NCBI GenBank assembly: GCA_003551945.1
Contig: PUNZ01000231.1
Span: 1-20,256, forward strand
From: Halovenus sp.
GTDB lineage: Archaea; Halobacteriota; Halobacteria; Halobacteriales; Haloarculaceae
Reading direction: 5' to 3'
Length of the DNA stretch: 20,256 bases
Shown: positions 14,804-20,256 of the stretch, one piece after another
How the letters are laid out: every line of letters starts with the position of its first letter
How positions within the stretch are numbered: the stretch's first letter is position 1
The notes under the pieces: generated by a model
Told to the model about the DNA's origin: nothing
The model's database searches: none
The model's input: only the letters and a program-made list of their open reading frames with translations
Program-made: the position numbers and the translations under genes

Positions 14804-15745
14804 ATGAAGCTCCGAACTGCTATAGCAGGACTCGCTGGAACAGTGGGGACAACTGCTGTTGCAAACAGAATGCTCACCTCTCGTGCTGCGGATTTTGAGC
14901 CTTTTTTGGATGGCGAACAGGGAAGCTACCGCTGGCGCGGATTTGATATCAGCTACACGGAAATGGGGGACCCAGAAGACCAGGATGTGTTGCTCTTCCA
15001 TGGAACCGGTGCTGCCTCCTCAAGCCATGAGTTCTACCGCGTTGTTGATGCCTTGAGTGAAACGTTCCATGTTATCGCTCCCGACCTGCCGGGCTATGGG
15101 CACTCGGACCGCCCACCGCTGTTGTACTCTAGCTCGCTCTATTCGACGTTCGTCGCTGATGCCATCGAAGACCTCTCCGATGAGCCACCAATCGTCGTAG
15201 CCTCATCGCTGTCCGGTGCGTATGCCGCAACGGCTGCTACCGAGGTGGCGGTGAAAGAGCTCATGCTCATCTGCCCAACTGACTCGACGATGGGGAACAG
15301 ACAAACCTGGGTTCGCTCGCTCGTTCGCTCACCAGTGCTCGGCGAGGGACTCTTTAACCTCGTCGTGAGCAAGCGCGGATTGCGACATTTCCACGAAGAC
15401 CATGGGTATTACGACATGGATAACCTGACAGTCGATGTGCTCGAATACGAGTGGAAAACGACGCACCAGCCAGGCGCACGCTATCCTGTTGCCTCGTTCA
15501 TCAGCGGCTTTCTCGACCCGGAAGAGCCGCTTGAAGCGGTTCTAGCCGATGTCGATGTACCGGTGACATTGCTTTGGGGGCGCAATGCGGACACGACGCC
15601 ACTCAGTGAAGGACGCACCCTCGCAGAAGAGGTCGATGCCGGACTTGTAGTATTCGATAAGACAAAGCTGCTCCCGCATGTCGAACACCCGACCCAATTC
15701 GTTGATATCGTCCGCAACGGCATTCCGGCCGAGCACGAACTCTGA
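14804..15745 (+). CDS. alpha/beta hydrolase-fold protein with atypical nucleophile elbow and His position
   Basis: A 313-residue alpha/beta-fold protein. The first 25 residues form a weak hydrophobic segment that could be a signal or anchor. HGTGAASSSHEFYRVVDAL is the oxyanion loop region and APDLPGYGHSDRP (92-104) is canonical for the fold. The nucleophile elbow reads ASSLSG (133-138), so Ser135 is kept but the flanking glycines are Ala and Ser. The acid is likely Asp263 (GRNADTTP). At the histidine loop the usual GHxPHxExP pattern is K-L-L-P-H-V-E-H-P (288-296), so the usual catalytic His is Leu289, with His292 three residues later. It may use a shifted His or be non-hydrolytic. It precedes the site-2 protease by 58 bp on the same strand. 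Confidence 0.85.
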   Translation: MKLRTAIAGLAGTVGTTAVANRMLTSRAADFEPFLDGEQGSYRWRGFDISYTEMGDPEDQDVLLFHGTGAASSSHEFYRVVDALSETFHVIAPDLPGYGHSDRPPLLYSSSLYSTFVADAIEDLSDEPPIVVASSLSGAYAATAATEVAVKELMLICPTDSTMGNRQTWVRSLVRSPVLGEGLFNLVVSKRGLRHFHEDHGYYDMDNLTVDVLEYEWKTTHQPGARYPVASFISGFLDPEEPLEAVLADVDVPVTLLWGRNADTTPLSEGRTLAEEVDAGLVVFDKTKLLPHVEHPTQFVDIVRNGIPAEHEL

Positions 15746-15803
15746 CTGAGGAATTACTCAACATAACGTCAGTATCAAGCCCTCGGGTCGCATAGCACAA
15801 CGC

Positions 15804-16976
15804 ATGTTCAAGAGCTATCAGGTCGGGAAAATCTATGGGATACCGTTCAAGCTCGATATTACATTCCTGTTGATTCTTCCGTTTTTTGTCTACATCATCG
15901 GGGTGCAAATTGAGCAAGTCGTTCCACTGTTGAATGACTTGGTGGGAACGTCGATCGACCCGGAACCACTCACGACCGGCTACTGGCCGTGGATTGTCGG
16001 GTTTATCGCAGCAGTTGCACTCTTTGCCTGTGTCACCCTTCACGAGCTGGGTCACTCGGTGGCGGCGATGTACTACGGCATTGAAGTTGAGTCGATTACG
16101 TTGTGGCTGCTTGGTGGAATTGCCAAACCAGCAGAGATGCCGCGAGACTGGGTTCAGGAGTTCTGGATTGCGATCGCTGGGCCGCTCGTCAATGTCCTGA
16201 TTTTGGGTGTGTGTGCCATTGGGTTTTTCCTGAACCCAGCCAGCGACGTGGTGATGTTTTTGATTGTCTATCTGGCGCTGTTGAACGTCGTTCTCGTGGT
16301 GTTTAACATGATGCCTGCGTTCCCCCTTGATGGTGGACGGGTGCTTCGTGCGTTGTTGGCGCGAAAGCAGCCGTACGTTCGGGCAACCCGTCAGGCGGCC
16401 TCAATCGGCAAGGGATTTGCATTCCTCATGGGACTGTTCGGACTCTTTGCTCTCAATTTCTTTCTCATCGCAATTGCGCTGTTTGTCTATATCGCCGCAA
16501 CCTCCGAAACCCGGCAGATGATGCTCGATGCAGCCTTTGAGGGGGTACAAATTGGAGAAGTGATGACGCCCAGACAGAAGCTCACCACTGTCGAGGTTGA
16601 TGTTCCGCTCTCAGATATGCTCGACATCATGATGGATGACCGCCATATCGGATATCCCGTGCTAGATAGAGGCCAGCTTGTCGGCCTCATCACGCTCGAT
16701 GATATCCAATCCTCAGAGATGACAGATGGTGTTGTCGCTGGCGCGATGACCCCAGTTGATGAGTTAGAAACCGTCACGCCACAGACTGAAGTGATGGATG
16801 CATTCCGGAAACTCGGTTCAAACAATGTTGGTCGGTTGCCCGTACTGGACGAGGAAGGTGCACTCATCGGCATCGTCACGCGAACTGACCTGATGCGCGC
16901 ATTTCGTATTGTCATGGAGCGAAAACGGTTCGAACATCAAGAAGTCAGTACGACAGCACGGACTCGGATGCAATAG
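15804..16976 (+). CDS. site-2 protease-family (M50) membrane metalloprotease with two CBS domains
   Basis: A 390-residue intramembrane zinc protease. About six hydrophobic segments fill residues 15-235. The active site is HELGH (His80, Glu81, His84) in one membrane helix and PLDGGRV (Asp176) in a later one, both intact. From about residue 252 a cytosolic CBS pair follows: VMTPRQKLTTVEVDVPLSDM ... VGLITLDDI and AMTPVDELETVTPQTEV ... GIVTRTDL. This is the archaeal S2P-CBS (SpoIVFB-like) architecture, in which CBS domains sense adenine nucleotides; substrates of haloarchaeal members are mostly unknown. The ATG at 15804 gives a typical start (MFKSYQVGKIYGIPFKLD). It is convergent with a HEYAH protein 44 bp away. 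Confidence 0.93.
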   Translation: MFKSYQVGKIYGIPFKLDITFLLILPFFVYIIGVQIEQVVPLLNDLVGTSIDPEPLTTGYWPWIVGFIAAVALFACVTLHELGHSVAAMYYGIEVESITLWLLGGIAKPAEMPRDWVQEFWIAIAGPLVNVLILGVCAIGFFLNPASDVVMFLIVYLALLNVVLVVFNMMPAFPLDGGRVLRALLARKQPYVRATRQAASIGKGFAFLMGLFGLFALNFFLIAIALFVYIAATSETRQMMLDAAFEGVQIGEVMTPRQKLTTVEVDVPLSDMLDIMMDDRHIGYPVLDRGQLVGLITLDDIQSSEMTDGVVAGAMTPVDELETVTPQTEVMDAFRKLGSNNVGRLPVLDEEGALIGIVTRTDLMRAFRIVMERKRFEHQEVSTTARTRMQ

Positions 16977-17020
16977 ATTCAGTTCGGAGCTATGTCGAAT
17001 AATACGAGCAGGAAAGCGGT

Positions 17021-17815
17021 TCAATCGGCAGCCCGATGCTCGGTTCGACCTGCGTACAGTTCGGTCAACTCAACAAGGATTTTACGATACTCGCTCTGGT
17101 CAGGGTCAGGAGAAAGGGACCGAAACGTGTGATTAAACGTCTCAAAGTCAATAGCCGGTGCATCTGCAGCAGCAGCACGTGCGAGGTCATACAGCCGATG
17201 GGTTTCATCAATGAGGTCATGACGTTCCACCAGCCCAAGTGCAAAGGCTGCGTTGACCGCCGTAATTTCAGGGTCAGGGGTGGGTGTCCGGCGTGAGAGG
17301 GATGCCTCTGGATGAGCTGTGCCAGCCTGTGGCTGACCGACCGGAGGCGTCGGTTGTGGCGTTGTTGCCAACGTTGTGGCAAGGCTGGATTCGAGGAACG
17401 AAACAAGCTTATCTGACGGCCCGAGTCCAAGCCAAAGGTCGTCTGCGTAGATATCCTTCAAGTGGTTCGCAATCTGATAGCAGTGGGTGAGTTTGCGCCG
17501 TTCAACCGAGTGGCCAGCAAGCGCAAGGAAAATGGCTTCTTTGGTTGATTGTGTATGTGATGGGTGGTCGTGTTCGTAGTGGTGCATATGGGCATACTCA
17601 TGCAATGCAAGCTCACGAGCCATGGCACTGGTTGCGGCGTGTCGTGAAATAATCATCTCGTGTTCACTGTCGGTATGACGAACTCGCGTTCGCTCATCTG
17701 GGTCATCAACCACAGAGACTGTGACTGGATTTGTAAGATCACATGCTGTTTCGAAAATATCTTGCGCGCTCAGAAACGGGGCGGCCGGACCAGGGCCGCA
17801 AACGGACACATCCAT
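17021..17815 (-). CDS. zincin-like HExxH protein, probably DUF5781 family
   Basis: A 264-residue soluble protein, no signal peptide or membrane segment. It contains HEYAH at residues 72-76 (HExxH) followed by an unusually His-rich stretch (His78, 79, 82, 84, 87) and Glu93, which is 20 residues after Glu73 and could be the third zinc ligand of a gluzincin. Helical segments around KEAIFLALAGHSVERRKLTH and YADDLWLGLGP follow. A Pro/Thr-rich linker (about residues 150-175) separates a second helical domain (about 178-264). I believe it belongs to the haloarchaeal family DUF5781, whose function is not known; the family name is from memory. The ATG at 17815 follows a TATA-like GTAATACGC about 30 bp upstream (minus strand, near 17840-17849). 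A short ATCGG/CCGAT dyad (17024-17037) lies at its 3' end. Confidence 0.8.
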   Translation of the reverse strand: MDVSVCGPGPAAPFLSAQDIFETACDLTNPVTVSVVDDPDERTRVRHTDSEHEMIISRHAATSAMARELALHEYAHMHHYEHDHPSHTQSTKEAIFLALAGHSVERRKLTHCYQIANHLKDIYADDLWLGLGPSDKLVSFLESSLATTLATTPQPTPPVGQPQAGTAHPEASLSRRTPTPDPEITAVNAAFALGLVERHDLIDETHRLYDLARAAAADAPAIDFETFNHTFRSLSPDPDQSEYRKILVELTELYAGRTEHRAAD

Positions 17816-17954
17816 GTTATCAATACTCAGAGACGAGCGCGTATTACTGTTACTCCGTCGTGGGAAGCAGAAGGCTGTAACAGACTGCTCAACAGACCAA
17901 TACTATTTTGATTAGTGACTTATAATATCGGTCAACACACTGCGTGACACGGGA
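17816..17954. other. intergenic region between divergent HEYAH gene and DUF4129 operon
   Basis: About 140 bp before the short ORF. It holds the minus-strand TATA candidate near 17840 and the plus-strand TATA TTATAATAT at 17920-17928. I see no further repeat or RNA gene in it. Confidence 0.6.
17920..17928 (+). promoter_or_regulatory. TATA box of the DUF4129 operon
   Basis: TTATAATAT is centred near 17924, one of the best TATA matches in the window. The predicted transcription start is around 17950-17955, at the short ORF and about 110 nt before the DUF4129 start, so the main gene has a long leader by haloarchaeal standards. Confidence 0.55.
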
Positions 17955-18065
17955 ATGATGGCAAAGAAGTCCTCGCCACAAGCACAGACAGCCCCTCTGT
18001 ACAAACAACCGCCACAGGAGGTGAGGTGGTTGTCACAACCACCACGCCGAGAGAGTTCACGATGA
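17955..18065 (+). CDS. 36-codon upstream ORF overlapping the DUF4129 start
   Basis: ATG at 17955 (a second ATG follows at once) opens a 36-codon frame that ends TGA at 18063-18065, overlapping the DUF4129 ATG (18062) as ATGA. The predicted peptide starts MMAKKSSPQAQ and is rich in Pro, Gln, Lys and Arg, with two Trp/Tyr residues. It is basic, unlike normal haloarchaeal proteins, and codon use is not clearly coding. It begins where the TATA box predicts the transcript start, so leaderless translation followed by coupling to DUF4129 is possible. It could equally be untranslated leader. Confidence 0.35.
   Translation: MMAKKSSPQAQTAPLYKQPPQEVRWLSQPPRRESSR
18017..18024 (+). promoter_or_regulatory. 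consensus Shine-Dalgarno sequence in the DUF4129 leader
   Basis: GGAGGTGA is a perfect anti-16S complement, but lies 37 nt before the ATG at 18062, too far to serve it in a linear mRNA. The 19-bp palindrome lies between. A GTG at 18026 is too close; a TTG at 18030 has good spacing but opens only the end of the short ORF. Confidence 0.5.
18025..18043. repeat. perfect 19-bp palindrome upstream of DUF4129
   Basis: GGTGGTTGT-C-ACAACCACC: two 9-base arms around a single centre base. As DNA it is a candidate operator dyad; as RNA it folds into an 8-bp hairpin with a 3-base loop between the Shine-Dalgarno sequence and the DUF4129 start, shortening their effective distance from 37 to about 18 nt. 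Confidence 0.7.
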
Positions 18066-19042
18066 ATTCAAAGACCACGCTCTCGGTCATACTCGCAGCC
18101 TTGTGTATCGTCGCCTTGGGGCTTGGGGCGGCGACGCTAACTACCACGACTGAACCGGGTTCACCAGAATTTGGCGGTGGTGACGGTGCTCCCGGAGAAG
18201 ATGACGACAGACAAGAGCCATCACCTGAACCAAGTGCTAACGATGACGAAGAAGAATTAGTGCCCGTCGGCGCCGACGATGAGGCCTGTATCGCAGGATA
18301 CGATATCACCGAATTGACCATCTTCCTTATGATGGTCGCGTTTGCGGCCTCGGTCGTCGTCTTTATTCGAAACGGTACGCTCATGCCGGCGCTTGTGGTC
18401 TTTCCGATGGTCGCAGTTCCCCTCTGGTTTGCCTCGATTGTGGTGTTTGCATTCATGGGCTGTGCAGCACCCGGTGGGGAGTTGATTACGGAAACAGTCG
18501 AAGAAGTGGCACCGCTAGGCGGAGAATCAGACGGTGAGAACGGCGGAGGCGATGGTGAGGAGCCTGCGCCCATTTCAGTTCGATTTGGGATGGCTGGATT
18601 GCTTGGAAGTCTCGTCGTTGGACTGTTGTTGACTGCGCTGTATCTTCAACGCCGGGATGCAAAGACAGTGGCCGATGACCCAGAGATTGTCGAGAACGTT
18701 CCAGAGCCAGCAGAACTTGGTGCGGTTGCTGGGGCAACAGCGGATACCCTCGAAGAGAAAGCGGATTTCGAGAACGCGATTTACGAAGCGTGGAAAGAAA
18801 TGACGGACATTCTTGACGTGGAATCACCCGAAACGAGTACACCGCGAGAGTTCGCCGAAGCGGCACAGAAAACGGGGCTTGCCCAAGCAGACGTAACGGA
18901 GTTGACGGAGTTGTTCGAATCTGTCCGATACGGCGCCGCCAACCCGACGCCGGAACGGGAAGACCGCGCTATCGAGACATTGCGGCGAATAGAGCAGACC
19001 TACGATACAGACTCACCTGAACCCACGAGCGAGGAACGCTAA
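18062..19042 (+). CDS. DUF4129-domain membrane protein
   Basis: A 326-residue membrane protein of unknown function. A signal-like hydrophobic N-terminus (7-26) is followed by an acidic, Pro-rich external linker (30-75), two membrane segments (about 83-103 and 108-134), an acidic Gly-rich loop (139-172) and a last membrane segment (about 174-195). The C-terminal domain (about 235-315, FENAIYEAWKEMTDIL ... TPREFAEAAQ ... FESVRYGA) is typical of DUF4129, which in bacteria and archaea sits beside transglutaminase, MoxR and DUF58 genes. Cys76 and Cys134 flank the first membrane pair and could form a disulfide. I prefer the ATG at 18062 to a GTG at 18026, since it starts a proper signal sequence. 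The stop overlaps the next ATG (TAATG). Confidence 0.82.
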   Translation: MNSKTTLSVILAALCIVALGLGAATLTTTTEPGSPEFGGGDGAPGEDDDRQEPSPEPSANDDEEELVPVGADDEACIAGYDITELTIFLMMVAFAASVVVFIRNGTLMPALVVFPMVAVPLWFASIVVFAFMGCAAPGGELITETVEEVAPLGGESDGENGGGDGEEPAPISVRFGMAGLLGSLVVGLLLTALYLQRRDAKTVADDPEIVENVPEPAELGAVAGATADTLEEKADFENAIYEAWKEMTDILDVESPETSTPREFAEAAQKTGLAQADVTELTELFESVRYGAANPTPEREDRAIETLRRIEQTYDTDSPEPTSEER

Positions 19043-19692
19043 TGCGAATTCGAACTCTGATTGCCGTTGGCGTGTTTGTGCTTGCGGTGACGTTGGTTGC
19101 AGTGCCTTCAACAGCGGCCAGCGTTCCAGTGAGCGACCCATTCGTTACGCTCTTCGGAGTCGGGTTGCTTGCGGTTGGCCTCATACTGGCAACGAAGGAC
19201 CAGCCGGACACACGACCGAAACCGCCGCGCCCTGAAGAGCAAGCGTTCTTTCCCTTTCCTGGGGCTGACGTCGATGCAGCACTCGAACCCCTTGGGAGAG
19301 ACCCCGGTTCACCGGCAGCAAATCGTGTACAAGGCACTGTTGGCTCAACCCTCCGAGCGCGATTGCGCCATCTGGCTGAACAGCGGATTCAGGACCAGTA
19401 TAACGTCAGCGAGACGCAGGCAAAGCGGGCCATCGAGACGGGTGCCTGGACGACTGACCCACATGCACAGGCGTTTTTCGCCAGGTATCCCGATGGCACG
19501 CCGCTTCGAACGCGGCTCAAGTTGGCTGTCCGGATTCAGTCCTCAGACCTCTCAGTGCAGGCGACGCAGGCAATTGAGTCGATTGCAAATCTCGATACGC
19601 CAGGGAGCGATACTGCTCCGTCGCGGGCAACATTGTTAGCGCGGCTCGATGCGGGAGAAACGCAAACCGACAGCGAGGACAAAAATGAGTGA
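19042..19692 (+). CDS. DUF7269-like two-TM membrane protein
   Basis: A 216-residue protein: an N-terminal hydrophobic segment (about 5-25) and a second (about 33-50) form a membrane hairpin, followed by a soluble helical domain (about 75-195) with RARLRHLAEQRIQDQYNVSETQAKRAIETGAW. I recall such proteins between DUF4129 and DUF58 genes in haloarchaea under DUF7269; the family name is from memory. Function unknown. It overlaps the upstream stop by one base and the downstream DUF58 gene by 8 bases, which suggests tight co-translation. Confidence 0.75.
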   Translation: MRIRTLIAVGVFVLAVTLVAVPSTAASVPVSDPFVTLFGVGLLAVGLILATKDQPDTRPKPPRPEEQAFFPFPGADVDAALEPLGRDPGSPAANRVQGTVGSTLRARLRHLAEQRIQDQYNVSETQAKRAIETGAWTTDPHAQAFFARYPDGTPLRTRLKLAVRIQSSDLSVQATQAIESIANLDTPGSDTAPSRATLLARLDAGETQTDSEDKNE

Positions 19693-20256
19693 GACATTCA
19701 AGACCGTCGACTGTGAGAGCGATACCAGTGTCGGGGTGGACTCTCTCAAAACGGAGACAGTGACTGATTCCGATGCAAAGCAAACCGACCACAGCGAGGA
19801 GGCAAGTGGAGTTGCTCCAGCAGCAGTTGACAGACATAAACGGAATCACTGGCGGTTGGCTGGTGCAGGCGCATTTGCAAGCACCGGTGTTGGACTGTTG
19901 TTCACGCAACCGGCGCTGTTGCTCGTTGCAGTCATCTGTGTCGGCGGGGTCATCCTTGGCCGAGCAAACGAGCCGGTCGCACCGACATTGGCTATCTCAC
20001 GCTCGTTTTCGACCCAGCACCCAGAAGTCGGTGAGGAGGTGACTATCGAGACAACAATCCGCAATACAGGGGATGAGGTTGTCACCGATTGTCGGCTGTT
20101 AGACCGCGTCCCATCGGCCCTTCGTGTTACAGACGGCTCACCACGGATGGCGACACCACTCCGGCCGGGTTCCGAACACACGCTCACCTATACCGTCGTT
20201 GCGCGGCAGGGCCGCCACGATTTTGTAGGCGTCCATGCTATCGTCAGTACGCTTTC
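19685..20256 (+). CDS. DUF58-domain protein, N-terminal part (cut by window end)
   Basis: 190 codons are visible and the frame stays open to the window end. An acidic N-terminal tail (1-50) is followed by a basic patch, a membrane hairpin (about 58-93, with LLFTQPALLLVAVICVGGVI), and the start of an external beta-sandwich domain (ISRSFSTQHPEVGEEVTIETTIRNTGDEVVTDCRLLDRVP ... TYTVVARQGRHDF) typical of haloarchaeal DUF58 proteins. The DUF58 core itself, a vWA-like domain, would lie beyond the window. DUF58 proteins usually work with a MoxR AAA ATPase; neither is visible here. Confidence 0.82.
   Translation, partial: MSETFKTVDCESDTSVGVDSLKTETVTDSDAKQTDHSEEASGVAPAAVDRHKRNHWRLAGAGAFASTGVGLLFTQPALLLVAVICVGGVILGRANEPVAPTLAISRSFSTQHPEVGEEVTIETTIRNTGDEVVTDCRLLDRVPSALRVTDGSPRMATPLRPGSEHTLTYTVVARQGRHDFVGVHAIVSTL

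Noticed and set aside
18026..18061. GTG start for DUF4129
   Set aside because: It lies inside the palindrome, one base from the Shine-Dalgarno, and would put 12 extra residues before a good signal sequence.
17932..18573. 213-codon open frame on the minus strand opposite DUF4129
   Set aside because: Ser/Pro/Thr-rich translation without family signal; it mirrors the acidic, Gly-rich DUF4129 frame, and the plus-strand gene has a signal peptide, domain and operon overlaps.
1..20256. CRISPR arrays, tRNA or rRNA genes, insertion sequences, toxin-antitoxin or defence genes
   Set aside because: I looked for regularly spaced repeats, cloverleaf-like segments, transposase motifs and small overlapping toxin pairs and found none.

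Overview
The window looks like a chromosomal segment of a halophilic archaeon (class Halobacteria). The predicted proteins are strongly acidic and poor in Lys. Most genes have a TATA-like element about 25-30 bp before the start codon and little or no 5' UTR, as expected for leaderless haloarchaeal transcripts. Several genes are archaeal or haloarchaeal hallmarks: a fused 3-hydroxyacyl-CoA dehydrogenase/enoyl-CoA hydratase, tRNA C56 2'-O-methyltransferase, the RPA1/RPA-associated protein/phosphoesterase operon, a Tat-exported lipoprotein with an SRR motif, and DUF4129/DUF58-type membrane genes. By eye the base composition is in the mid-50s % G+C, lower than most Halobacteria. I cannot name the genus. 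There are no rRNA or tRNA genes, CRISPR arrays, insertion sequences, integrases or obvious pseudogenes; gene density is high and no gap reaches 300 bp.

Layout. 1-1862 (-): 3' truncated beta-oxidation fusion enzyme. 2024-2854 (+): alpha/beta hydrolase, divergent from it. 2870-3259 (-): small SHOCT membrane protein. 3401-4878 (+): ACT-domain protein plus homoserine dehydrogenase, preceded by an 11-codon leader ORF. 4924-7128 (-): methyltransferase and MFS transporter. 7205-8398 (-): tRNA methyltransferase Trm56 and a DsbA-like lipoprotein. 8532-12547 (+): rpa1-rpap1-rpe and a winged-helix gene. 12581-14716 (-): Gly/Met-rich acidic protein, HxlR regulator and glucose-6-phosphate isomerase. 14804-16976 (+): a second alpha/beta hydrolase with a degenerate active site and a site-2 protease with CBS domains. 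17021-17815 (-): zincin-like HEYAH protein. 17955-20256 (+): start of a DUF4129-DUF7269-DUF58 membrane operon, cut by the window end, with a short leader ORF and a perfect 19-bp palindrome in front.

How it works together. Most of the window is housekeeping: fatty-acid oxidation, Thr/Met/Ile precursor synthesis, tRNA modification, single-stranded DNA binding, central sugar metabolism. Three places stand out. Both the ACT-hom operon and the DUF4129 operon begin with a tiny ORF that starts at the predicted transcription start, contains a consensus Shine-Dalgarno sequence, and ends overlapping the first main start codon. The DUF4129-DUF7269-DUF58 run is a tightly overlapping envelope gene set of unknown function. 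The convergent pair of a site-2 protease and a His-rich HExxH protein, and the tripartite Gly/Met-rich protein, are the least understood protein genes here.
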